DNA of 64,000 nt, from the NCBI RefSeq assembly GCF_005222755.1, contig NZ_STGD01000001.1:1-64000 (forward strand). Reading direction: 5' to 3'. Below, one piece after another: positions 10,047-17,674 of the stretch. Every line of letters begins with the position of its first letter. Positions within the stretch are counted from its first letter, which is position 1. The notes beneath the pieces are model-generated. The model was given only the letters and a program-made list of their open reading frames with translations, did not search any database and had not been told where the DNA came from. Both the position numbers and the translations under genes were made by a program. The DNA comes from Roseomonas sp. HF4. GTDB taxonomy: Bacteria > Pseudomonadota > Alphaproteobacteria > Acetobacterales > Acetobacteraceae.

Positions 10047-11105
10047 CTATCTCGTGCGGCGGCGCGGCGCGCGATCGGCGCGCATCATCCGCGTCAGCAT
10101 CCCTTCCCGCAGGCCACGGTCCGCGACCGTCAGCCGCGGCGTCGGCCAGACGCGCCGGATCGCAGCATAGACCGCGCAGCCCGGCAGCACGAATTCCACC
10201 CGGTCCGGGCCGACGCAGGGGTGTTCGGCCAGGCCCTTGCGGCCGAGCGCGAAAAGGTCGCCCAGCGCCAGGTCCGCAGCCTCGCAATCCAGGGTCTTGC
10301 CGTCCACCAGCGGCCGGCGGTAGCGCGGCAGCGCCATCGCCACGCCCGCCAGCGTGGTGACGGTCCCGGACGTGCCCATCAGCCGGACACCACCCGCCCG
10401 AATCTCCTGCCCGATGCAATGCACGCGGTCGAATTCCGCAAGATATGCCGTGACCTCGTCCACCACCTCGAAGAAGCCGCTCTCTGTGAAGCAGTCCCGG
10501 CCGGCCCGCTCGGCCAGCGTGACGACGCCGAGCGGCAGCGAGACATAGCCGATCAGTTCCGGAAAGGCCCCGCCTGGCGGCACGCGCATCCACGCGATCT
10601 CGGTACTGCCGCCGCCGATGTCGAACAGCAGCGCGCGCCGGTCCTCGGGCTCGAGCAGCGGCGCGCAGGATTCCATGGCGAGCTCCGCCTCCTCCCGCGC
10701 CGAGATGACGCGAAGCCTGAGCCCCGTCTCGGCCGTGACGCGGGCGAGGAAGGCCGGGCCGTTCGCGGCGCGCCGGCAGGCCTCGGTCGCCACCGCCTCA
10801 AGCCGGCGGACCGGGCGGCGCGCCAGCTTCTCGGCGCAGGCGGCCAGCGCCGCGGCGGCGCGGTCCATCGCGGCCTCCGCGAGGCGCCCGCTGGTGGCCA
10901 GCCCCTCCCCCAGCCGGACGATGCGGCTGAAGCTGTCGACCACGCGGAAGCCCGAGCCCGTCGGCGCCGCGACCAGCAGCCGACAATTGTTGGTGCCGAG
11001 GTCGAGGGCGGCATAGGCCGCGCCGCCGGGGTCCGCGCGCGCGAATCCCCGGTCCGCCGGATGCGGCGGTGCGTCGGGGACAAGGGGGGCGGCGGCGTCG
11101 GTCAT
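10047..11105 (-). CDS. ppx: Ppx/GppA phosphatase
   Basis: A 352-residue member of the exopolyphosphatase / pppGpp phosphohydrolase family (actin-like ATPase fold). The phosphate-1 loop is DLGTNNCR at 35-42, the phosphate-2 region is FDIGGGSTEIAWM and the later GTSGTVTTLAG is the third conserved block. Length matches the short Ppx/GppA version without the C-terminal HD domain, common in alphaproteobacteria. Members hydrolyse polyphosphate and/or pppGpp, and the sequence does not decide which. It heads a pair with rlmE; a candidate promoter with an inverted repeat lies 30-46 bases upstream. Confidence 0.92.
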   Translation of the reverse strand: MTDAAAPLVPDAPPHPADRGFARADPGGAAYAALDLGTNNCRLLVAAPTGSGFRVVDSFSRIVRLGEGLATSGRLAEAAMDRAAAALAACAEKLARRPVRRLEAVATEACRRAANGPAFLARVTAETGLRLRVISAREEAELAMESCAPLLEPEDRRALLFDIGGGSTEIAWMRVPPGGAFPELIGYVSLPLGVVTLAERAGRDCFTESGFFEVVDEVTAYLAEFDRVHCIGQEIRAGGVRLMGTSGTVTTLAGVAMALPRYRRPLVDGKTLDCEAADLALGDLFALGRKGLAEHPCVGPDRVEFVLPGCAVYAAIRRVWPTPRLTVADRGLREGMLTRMMRADRAPRRRTR

Positions 11106-11133
11106 CTCGGGTCCGGACCGGCGGGCGAGAGCC

Positions 11134-11151
11134 GATCATATTGGAATGATC
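11134..11151 (-). promoter_or_regulatory. Candidate ppx promoter with palindromic operator
   Basis: A perfect inverted repeat, GATCAT-N6-ATGATC, lies upstream of ppx. Read on the minus strand it contains TATGAT (11140-11135), five of six matches to a sigma-70 -10 box, which would start transcription about 23 bases before the ppx ATG. No strong -35 is visible. A dyad overlapping the -10 could be an operator; no regulator is identified. Confidence 0.35.
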
Positions 11152-11250
11152 TGGACATGTGGGGCGTGGGGCAAGCGCTTTCCATGCCGCATCCGCAACC
11201 GCCGGGCCGAGCGTTGCGCCGGTGGGTGTTGCCTCCCCGGGGCCCCGATG

Positions 11251-13575
11251 CTACTCCCCCGGCCCTCGGCCACGGCCGGGCCCGCTTGGGGGATAGTTTA
11301 ACGGTAGAACTCCCGACTCTGACTCGGGCAGTCTTGGTTCGAATCCAGGTCCCCCAGCCATCTCCGCCGGCACTTCGGGCGCAACCTGCTCCGCCCGGCG
11401 CAGCCTCAGCGTGAACGCCGCCCCCTCACTGTCGTTGCAGCCCTCGATCTCGCCGCCCATCGCGCGCATCAGCCCGTGGCATATCGACAGGCCAAGCCCC
11501 GTGCCGGTCTCCGGGCTCTTGGTCGTGACGAAGGGCTGGAATAGGCGCGGCAGCAGGTCGGGCGCGATGCCGCCACCGGTGTCGGCGACGCGGAGCGCCG
11601 TGACGCCGTCCTCCGTGTTCCGTGCCGTGATGCGGATGCGCCGCGCCGCGCCCGGCGGCCGCTCGACCAGCGCATCGCGTGCATTCAGCAACAGGTTCGT
11701 CAGCACCTGCTCGATCGGCAGCGCCTGGCCCAGCACCCAGGGGCCCGCGGCGCCGAGATCGATCTCGACCGCAATCCCGGCCTCGCGCAGCGAATGGCCG
11801 ACCAGCGACAGCGCGCGCTCCACGCTGCGCGCGAGGCTGACAGGCACCGGCGGCCCCGCCCCCTCCGCGCCGCGGGCGAAGCGCCGCAACTCGTCGATCA
11901 CCGCGCCGGCCCGGTCCGCCTGCGCGACGATCCGCGCGAGCCGGCGCCCGAGTGCCGCATCGCCCTGCGAGGCCGCCACCCGCTGCGCGTTCTCGGCCGA
12001 AAGCAGGATCGCCTGCAGCGGCTGCCGCAATTCATGCGCGAGACCCGCGGACAGTTCCCCGAGCGCCGCGAGCCGGCCCGCCGCCTCCGCGCGCGCCTGC
12101 GCCGCCCGCTCGGCCGTGACGTCGAGCAGGTAGCCCACCAGCTCCGCGCCCCCATCGGCGCGGCGCGTCAGGATCCGCCCCGCCTGCAGCACATGCCGCC
12201 AGCTTCCGTCGGGCTGCCGGAAGCGCCATTCGACGCTCGCCCGCCCCTCGTCGAGGGCCGTGCGCTGGAACCGCAGCGTGCAGTCGGGCGCGGCGTCGCC
12301 GAACGCCTTCATCAGGTTGTCGTGGCGCGCGAGTTCATCGGCCGGCCAGCCCGTCACGGCCTCGAGGTCCCCCGCGCGATAGAGCAGGCGTGAGGATCCG
12401 TCGGGGGCGATGTCACGCAGGAAGATCAACACGGGCATGGCGGCGTGCAGGCGCTCGACCTCGGCGCGCCCCGCCCGGAGCGCGGCGGCCTCGTGGAGCG
12501 CGTCGCGCAGCGCGAGGCGCCGGTTCATCCAGATTGCGCCGAGCAAGGCGACCATCAACGCAGCCGCAGCCGCCAGCAGGAATTCCAGTTCCCGCCAGGC
12601 CGCGGCGGGCCCCGCCTCGAGGGGTTGCGAGACGACAACGGTCCAGCCCTCGGCCATGGTGAGCCGCTCGAAGGCGACGTCCGCCGCGCCGTCTGCGCCA
12701 TCGTCGGAGACCATGCCGCGCTGTTCGCCCTGCTGCAGCGCCGCGCGCCATGCCGCCGGGATCGTAGGCATGGCGGCGTCGCCGTTCGAATGGGCGACAA
12801 CCTGCATCCGCCGGTCGACGATCGCGGCAACGGTGCCCGCCGGCAGGTCCTGCTGCGCAAGCAGCGCCTGCAGGGCCGCCGTATCCTGACCGAGGGCAAG
12901 CGCACGGGTGGCCCGGCCGGCATGCAGCAACGGCAGGAAGCTCAGGAACACGGGGCGGCCGCGCAACGGGCCGTCGAACACGTCCGAGACCCCGGGCCGG
13001 CCCTCCGCGAACACCCGGGTCAGCGGCGCGGCCGTGGCGTCCTTGACCTCGGTGGGACGCGGAGAGGGTAGCGGCCGCCCGGGGCCGCGGAGCGAATTCG
13101 CGAGCAACCGATGCTCGGGCGGCGGCCCCAGGAACACGATCCAGCCGCCCAGCGCTTCCGCCACGTCGCGCGCACGCGCCTCGATCTGGATGGGATCCGC
13201 CGGATCGTCAAACAGCGGCGAGACCCCGAAGCCGCGGAGCGCCGCGAACCCGGCGTAGATCCGCGCATCGACCGCGGCCGCCAGCGCCTGTGCCGCGCCG
13301 CGCAGCCGCGCCTGCTCGGCGGCGCGAATGCTGCCCATCGCGTCGACGACCGCGAAGACGGCGAAGGCGCTCAGCGGCAGCAACGCCAGCAGGGCGAGGG
13401 GCAGGCCGCCGCGCCGCCGCCTGGGCAGCGGTCGGGTGGCCAGGGTCTCGGAGCGTGCCGCGGCGGGCAAGGTCACCTCATGGGTCGCGATGCGCGGACG
13501 GCGAACGGGATGCCGCGCGCCGAAGACAGCCGCCCATGCGCCGCCCCCATCGGCAGCGCCCAGGCGGGCATGCAC
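11251..13575 (-). CDS. Sensor histidine kinase, DctB/NtrB-like
   Basis: A membrane sensor kinase of about 774 residues if the GTG at 13575 is the start; the start is uncertain. Two transmembrane segments, about 57-79 and 331-350, flank a periplasmic domain of about 250 residues. A PAS-like region (about 375-490) leads to a HisKA domain with phospho-acceptor His514 (LAHELRQPLQ), then a HATPase domain with N box NLLLNARDAL, G1 ADTGGGI and G2 GTGLGLSICHGL. The HELRQPLQ box resembles DctB-type kinases. No response regulator is nearby. Oddly, the last 36 codons read through the antisense strand of tRNA-Gln before the TAG at 11251, giving a tail unrelated to kinases. Confidence 0.85.
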   Translation of the reverse strand: MHARLGAADGGGAWAAVFGARHPVRRPRIATHEVTLPAAARSETLATRPLPRRRRGGLPLALLALLPLSAFAVFAVVDAMGSIRAAEQARLRGAAQALAAAVDARIYAGFAALRGFGVSPLFDDPADPIQIEARARDVAEALGGWIVFLGPPPEHRLLANSLRGPGRPLPSPRPTEVKDATAAPLTRVFAEGRPGVSDVFDGPLRGRPVFLSFLPLLHAGRATRALALGQDTAALQALLAQQDLPAGTVAAIVDRRMQVVAHSNGDAAMPTIPAAWRAALQQGEQRGMVSDDGADGAADVAFERLTMAEGWTVVVSQPLEAGPAAAWRELEFLLAAAAALMVALLGAIWMNRRLALRDALHEAAALRAGRAEVERLHAAMPVLIFLRDIAPDGSSRLLYRAGDLEAVTGWPADELARHDNLMKAFGDAAPDCTLRFQRTALDEGRASVEWRFRQPDGSWRHVLQAGRILTRRADGGAELVGYLLDVTAERAAQARAEAAGRLAALGELSAGLAHELRQPLQAILLSAENAQRVAASQGDAALGRRLARIVAQADRAGAVIDELRRFARGAEGAGPPVPVSLARSVERALSLVGHSLREAGIAVEIDLGAAGPWVLGQALPIEQVLTNLLLNARDALVERPPGAARRIRITARNTEDGVTALRVADTGGGIAPDLLPRLFQPFVTTKSPETGTGLGLSICHGLMRAMGGEIEGCNDSEGAAFTLRLRRAEQVAPEVPAEMAGGPGFEPRLPESESGVLPLNYPPSGPGRGRGPGE
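11287..11360 (+). tRNA. tRNA-Gln (anticodon CUG)
   Basis: A complete 74-base cloverleaf with encoded CCA. The acceptor stem pairs TGGGGGA (11287-11293) with TCCCCCA (11350-11356), followed by discriminator G and CCA at 11358-11360. The anticodon stem CCCGA/TCGGG (11312-11316 and 11324-11328) closes the loop CTCTGAC with anticodon CTG at 11319-11321. The T loop GTTCGAATC is canonical. It lies on the plus strand, opposite the 3' end of the histidine kinase gene. Confidence 0.97.
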
Positions 13576-13708
13576 CCCTAGTCTAGGCGCCGGGCGCCGC
13601 GTCGCGCGACAGTTCTGACAGGTGGCCGGCGCGCCGGCCCGGGATTGACGTGCCGCCCGCCGGCTGCTCTTGCAGAGGCACGTCGCTGCCCTGGGGGACA
13701 AGATCCGC

Positions 13709-14215
13709 ATGCCGAATGATCGCGCGGGCCGCCGCCTGCCGTGTGCCGCGTTCGTCCTGGCGGCGGCTCTTGCGCCGGCAGGCGCCATCGCCGCGCCCTG
13801 CCCGGTCGCCCTGCCGGTTTCGGGCGAGTATTCGTCCGGCTTCGGTCAGCGCGGCCGCGTGTTCCACGCCGGCGTGGACCTGCGGGCACCGACCGGCACG
13901 CCGGTTCGCGCCGCGGTGGGCGGTACCGTGGCCTTCGCCGGGCGCTACTACGCCTACGGCATCATCCTCGACATCCGCCACGCCGACGGGTCGGTCGCGC
14001 GCTATGCGCATCTTTCGCGGATCGCACCGGGGCTGACGCCCGGGGCGGCGGTCGCGGGCGGCGAGACGATAGGCGCTGTCGGCCGGACGGGGCGGACGAC
14101 CGGTGCGCATCTGCACATCGAATTGCGGCGGGACGGACGGCCGGTCGACCCCTGGCCGTGGCTCGCGCGAACGGCCTGCCGCAGCGACGTCGAGGTGGCC
14201 GAGGCGCAGCGGTAG
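13709..14215 (+). CDS. M23-family peptidase (LytM domain)
   Basis: A 168-residue secreted M23 metallopeptidase. Residues 1-29 are a signal peptide (basic start, hydrophobic FVLAAALAPAGA, AIAA cleavage region). The LytM domain fills the rest, with zinc ligands His53 and Asp57 (FHAGVDL) and the HLH motif His134/His136 (GAHLHIE). All four residues are present, so it may be an active peptidoglycan endopeptidase rather than a degenerate EnvC/NlpD-type activator. It has no LysM or coiled-coil region. The start at 13709 is preferred over 13670 because the signal peptide begins there; GGGGGA lies about 10 bases upstream. Confidence 0.88.
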   Translation: MPNDRAGRRLPCAAFVLAAALAPAGAIAAPCPVALPVSGEYSSGFGQRGRVFHAGVDLRAPTGTPVRAAVGGTVAFAGRYYAYGIILDIRHADGSVARYAHLSRIAPGLTPGAAVAGGETIGAVGRTGRTTGAHLHIELRRDGRPVDPWPWLARTACRSDVEVAEAQR

Positions 14216-14305
14216 CCGCCGCTCGGCGCCCTCGATCACAACCCAACGCACGAAGGCGTCACCTTCGTGCGCCTCAGGCGCCGGGCCGCGGCCATCAGGC
14301 CACCG

Positions 14306-14383
14306 TGGCTTCGCCGGACTGGCGGCCGACCGCAGTCGCGGCTTCGGCCCTCAGGGCCAAGGGTCGGGCATGCATGCGCCGCG
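14306..14383 (+). repeat. Intergenic repeat, copy A
   Basis: The stretch starting TGGCTTCGCCGGA, containing a GCGGC-TCGGCCCT block and ending near GCCGCG, resembles a second stretch at 15872-15957 in the same orientation. Together they bracket ndh. The match is interrupted but runs over most of the length. It may be a dispersed intergenic element of this genome. Confidence 0.4.
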
Positions 14384-14463
14384 TTTCATTGCGCAGCCGC
14401 AAGCGGGCCTGGACGGCGCGCCGCCGCTGCGCCGATGCTGGCGTGGCAGCGCAGGAGCACGGC

Positions 14464-15792
14464 ATGGCCGACGCATCGCCCGGGGCGGACCCGCACCGCA
14501 TCGTCATCGCCGGCGGGGGCGCCGCCGGGCTCGAGCTCGCGACGCGGCTCGGCGACCGGCTCGGCCGGCGGGGCGAGGCCTTGGTCACGCTGGTGGACCG
14601 CGCGCGGGGGCATCTCTGGAAGCCCCTGCTGCACGAGGTCGCCGCCGGCAGCATGGACCCCGACGAGCATGAGCTCGGCTACCTGGCGCAGGCGCACTGG
14701 CATCATTTCCGCTTCCGCCACGGGGAGATGGTGGGGCTCGATCGCACCGCGAAGACCGTGCTTCTGGCGCCCACCTTCGACGAGGAGGGACGCGAGGTGA
14801 CGCCCGGGCAGGCGCTGCCCTACGACACGCTCGTCATCGCCATCGGCAGCACGACGAATGATTTCGGTACGCCCGGCGTGCGCGAGCACGCCATCGCGCT
14901 CGAGACCACGCAGCAGGCCGTGCGCTTCAACCGACGCCTGGTGAATGCCTGCCTGCGCGCGCACGGCCAGGATGCGCCCGTGCGGCCCGGGCAGTTGCAT
15001 GTCGCGATCATCGGCGCCGGGGCGACAGGCACGGAACTGGCCGCGGAGCTGCACCATTCGGCACGCGCCGTCGTTGCCTACGGGCTCGACCGCATCGACC
15101 CCGACAAGGACATCCGCATCACCCTGATCGAGGCGGCGCCGCGCATCCTGCCCGGCCTGCCGGAACGGATTTCGGAGGCGGCGCGGCAGTTGCTCGAAGG
15201 CATCGGCGTCATGGTCAGCACCGGCGTGCCGGTCACGCGCGTGACCGAGGCCGGGATCGAGATGAAGGACGGCCGCTTTATCGATTCGGAACTCGTGATC
15301 TGGGCCGCCGGGGTGAAGGGGCCGGAAGTGCTGCGCGACCTCGGCGGGCTCGAGACCAGCCGCAGCAACCAGCTTGTCGTGCTGCCGACGCTGCAGACGA
15401 CGCGCGACCCCGACATCTTCGCGATCGGCGACTGCGCCTGGTGCGAGATGCCGGGCGGCAAGCCGGTGCCGCCGCGCGCCCAGGCGGCGCACCAGCAGGC
15501 GACGCACCTGCTGAAGCAGATCCGCCGGCGCCTGAAGGGCGAGCCGCCGCTTCCCTTCGTCTACCGGGACTTCGGCTCGCTGGTCTCGCTCGGCGAGTAT
15601 TCGACCGTTGGCAGCCTGATGGGCTTCCTGGCCGGCCGGAGCATGTGGGTCGAGGGGCTGTTCGCCCGGCTGATGTACCGCTCGCTCTACAAGATGCACG
15701 AGCGGGCGCTGCACGGCACGGTCAAGACCGCGCTCGGCAGCCTGGCCCGGAGCCTGTCCCGACGGACCGAGCCCCGCGTCAAGCTGCACTGA
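14464..15792 (+). CDS. ndh: NADH dehydrogenase, type II (NDH-2)
   Basis: A 442-residue single-subunit FAD-dependent NADH:quinone oxidoreductase, passing electrons to quinone without proton pumping. The FAD dinucleotide loop is IAGGGAAGLE (residues 15-24), the NADH loop is IIGAGATGTE near 180, and IFAIGDCAW near 320 is the second flavin motif. The AQAAHQQATHL segment and a C-terminal amphipathic region for membrane attachment are typical. ATG 14464 is the first start that gives the FAD loop its usual short N-terminus. It is probably monocistronic: about 250 bases lie upstream and the next gene converges. Confidence 0.92.
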   Translation: MADASPGADPHRIVIAGGGAAGLELATRLGDRLGRRGEALVTLVDRARGHLWKPLLHEVAAGSMDPDEHELGYLAQAHWHHFRFRHGEMVGLDRTAKTVLLAPTFDEEGREVTPGQALPYDTLVIAIGSTTNDFGTPGVREHAIALETTQQAVRFNRRLVNACLRAHGQDAPVRPGQLHVAIIGAGATGTELAAELHHSARAVVAYGLDRIDPDKDIRITLIEAAPRILPGLPERISEAARQLLEGIGVMVSTGVPVTRVTEAGIEMKDGRFIDSELVIWAAGVKGPEVLRDLGGLETSRSNQLVVLPTLQTTRDPDIFAIGDCAWCEMPGGKPVPPRAQAAHQQATHLLKQIRRRLKGEPPLPFVYRDFGSLVSLGEYSTVGSLMGFLAGRSMWVEGLFARLMYRSLYKMHERALHGTVKTALGSLARSLSRRTEPRVKLH

Positions 15793-15853
15793 TGCCAGCG
15801 GCCGAATTCTTCGACCGCTGATACCCGGTTTTTCCTGCCCTCGGACGCCGGGC

Positions 15854-15870
15854 GGAAACCTCCGGTTTCC
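15854..15870. terminator. Hairpin between convergent ndh and DUF3830 genes
   Basis: GGAAACC and GGTTTCC pair perfectly around a TCC loop, 61 bases after the ndh stop and 90 bases after the stop of the converging DUF3830 gene. There is no long T tract, so a terminator role is only plausible. Confidence 0.35.
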
Positions 15871-15871
15871 T

Positions 15872-15957
15872 TGGCTTCGCCGGATTGCCGGCGGGCCGCA
15901 TGCGCGGCCTCGGCCCTTCGGGGGCGCAGGTTTTCCGGCGCCGCGTATGCGCGCGGC
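15872..15957 (+). repeat. Intergenic repeat, copy B
   Basis: Second copy of the element described at 14306-14383, in the same orientation. It shares TGGCTTCGCCGGA, a CGGC-rich centre and GCGGCCTCGGCCCT, then diverges. It fills most of the gap between ndh and the DUF3830 gene. Confidence 0.4.
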
Positions 15958-15960
15958 GGA

Positions 15961-16374
15961 TCAGGCCGGGCGGAAGGTGATCGGCTTGGCGCCATCCCAG
16001 AGCACCGAGCGGCCGATGACCGCCAGGCGGTCGAGCCCCTCGCGGATGGTCAGCACGTGGTTGCCGGCCAGCGGCCCGGCCTTGGAAGCGAAGGCGGTCG
16101 GGCCGTAGGCGATCAGGATCTCGGTCTCGCTGACGCCGCCCGGGTAGACGATGACGTGACCGGGCGCCGGGTGGGAGGTGGCGTTCTCGAAGGTGAGGCC
16201 GAGGTCGTAGTCCCCCATCGGGATCCAGCAGGCCTCACCGGACCAGCGCACGTGGATGATGCGGTTGCTGTAGGGGATGAAGTCCCGGAAGCGCGCGACG
16301 GTCCTGGGCGCGTCCTTGGTCTCGTAGAAGGCTTCGAAGATCTCGCCGCCGATGTCGATGATCACGTCCGCCAC
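15961..16374 (-). CDS. DUF3830 cyclophilin-like protein
   Basis: A 137-residue protein matching the DUF3830 family (predicted cyclophilin-like beta barrel) in motifs such as HVRWSGEACWIPMGDYDLG, NATSHPAPGHVIVYPGG and AFASKAGPLAGNHV. Biochemical function of the family is unknown to me; members occur beside importer and hydrolase genes. The start is probably GTG 16374 (VADVIIDIGGE); a longer frame upstream reads through repeat-like intergenic sequence. It is the last gene of the seven-gene transport cluster, about 230 bases after the dehydrogenase, with strong hairpins between, so it may be expressed at a different level. Confidence 0.75.
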   Translation of the reverse strand: MADVIIDIGGEIFEAFYETKDAPRTVARFRDFIPYSNRIIHVRWSGEACWIPMGDYDLGLTFENATSHPAPGHVIVYPGGVSETEILIAYGPTAFASKAGPLAGNHVLTIREGLDRLAVIGRSVLWDGAKPITFRPA

Positions 16375-16566
16375 GTGGGGGATTCTCCGGTTCGGGTGCG
16401 GGTGGGGTTTAGCGGGAAGGTCGGGGGAGGAGAACCTCCCCCGATCCGGGACCCCGCGACGTTGCTGCGCAACGCCGCGGGGACCCCAAGCCATCCCTTC
16501 CTTGGCACCTGGCGACGAACCTGGAAGGCCGGGGCCAAGTGCCAAAAAAGGCTTGAGGCGGGGTCC

Positions 16567-16592
16567 GGGGGGAGAAGTTCTCTTCTCCCCCC
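16567..16592. terminator. Strong hairpin after the dehydrogenase gene
   Basis: GGGGGGAGAAG and CTTCTCCCCCC form a perfect 11-base-pair stem with a TTCT loop, 13 bases after the dehydrogenase stop in its direction of transcription. A six-T run follows about 20 bases later on that strand. It may terminate or attenuate transcription before the DUF3830 gene. The surrounding 16420-16600 region contains further GC-rich dyads. Confidence 0.5.
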
Positions 16593-16605
16593 GCCTTCAT
16601 TCAGC

Positions 16606-17649
16606 TCAAGAGTTCGGCCCGCGGTCCATCGCATAGGGCTGCCAGCGCCGCAGGGTGGACGTGGCCAGCACGGTCGGGTTCACGCAGGACATCGGCCACT
16701 TCCCTTGCAGGGTCAGCGCCAGTTCCTGGCCAACGCGCCGCTTGCGCGCCGGGTCGAAGCGCGACGACGCCGAGGCGTTGTGCGGCGACAGGATGATGTG
16801 CGGCATCCGGTGCAGCGGGTTGTCCTGCCGCGTCGGCTCGACCTCGAACACGTCGAGGCCGGCGCCGGCGATCCACTTCTCCTCGAGCGCCTTGATGAGC
16901 GCGGCCTCGTTCACCGTGGGGCCGCGGCCGGTGGTGACGAAGATCGCGGTCTTCTTCATCTGGCGGAAGTGGTGTTCCTTGAGGAAGCCGCGCGTCTCGG
17001 GCGTGTCGGGCAGGTGCATGGAGACGAAGTCGGAGGTGGACAGCACCTCGGACAGCGACGCCGGCTCGACGCCGAGTGCGGAGAGCGTCAGTTCCTCGAC
17101 ATACGGATCATACGCCTTCATGTGCAGGCCGAAGGCCCTGGCGCGCCGGGCGGTGGCGCGCGCCACGCGGCCGAAGCCGATGAAGCCCAGCGTCTGCCCC
17201 ATCAGGCGCGGGATGGTAAGCAGTTGCGGGCGGCCTTCGGCCCAGCGGCCCTCCCGCACCATGCGGTCCTGTTCGATGCAGCGGCGGTGCGCGGCCAGCA
17301 GCAGCATCATCGCGTGGTCGGCGACTTCCTCGATGAAGGTGTCGGGGCAGTTGGTGACCGGGATGCCCTTCGCGGTGGCGGCGGCGACGTCCACATAGTC
17401 GACGCCCACGGTGCCGAGCGCGATGTGGCGGCACTTCGTCAGCGCGTTGATCATCGCGGCCGAGAACTTCATGCCCTTGCCATAGACCGCGTCCGCGGAC
17501 GGCGCGGCGGCGATGAAGCCCGCCTCGGTCGCCGGGCATTCGACGATCTCGGCGTCCATGCCCGCGAGCGCCTCCATCTCGTACTCGTAACCGCCGCCGG
17601 CAGTGGTGAAGGATGCGCCGGCCGGCGTCAGGATCGTGTACTTCGCCAA
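16606..17649 (-). CDS. D-2-hydroxyacid dehydrogenase
   Basis: A 347-residue NAD(P)-dependent D-isomer 2-hydroxyacid dehydrogenase. The nucleotide loop is GFIGFGRVA at 155-163, a GxGxxA variant of the usual GxGxxG. The catalytic triad is Arg242 (TTGRGP), Glu271 (DVFEVEP) and His290 (SPHNAS). TTGRG replaces the commoner NxARG around the catalytic Arg. The substrate (a 2-hydroxy acid or 2-keto acid) is not decidable. It lies 25 bases after the last permease gene, so it probably processes what the importer brings in. Confidence 0.9.
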   Translation of the reverse strand: MAKYTILTPAGASFTTAGGGYEYEMEALAGMDAEIVECPATEAGFIAAAPSADAVYGKGMKFSAAMINALTKCRHIALGTVGVDYVDVAAATAKGIPVTNCPDTFIEEVADHAMMLLLAAHRRCIEQDRMVREGRWAEGRPQLLTIPRLMGQTLGFIGFGRVARATARRARAFGLHMKAYDPYVEELTLSALGVEPASLSEVLSTSDFVSMHLPDTPETRGFLKEHHFRQMKKTAIFVTTGRGPTVNEAALIKALEEKWIAGAGLDVFEVEPTRQDNPLHRMPHIILSPHNASASSRFDPARKRRVGQELALTLQGKWPMSCVNPTVLATSTLRRWQPYAMDRGPNS

Positions 17650-17674
17650 GGGTGGTTCTCCTGTTGCGGGAGCC

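Noticed and set aside
13576..13788. Longer N-terminus of the histidine kinase
   Set aside because: Would overlap the divergent M23 gene and is Arg/Ala-rich without homology.
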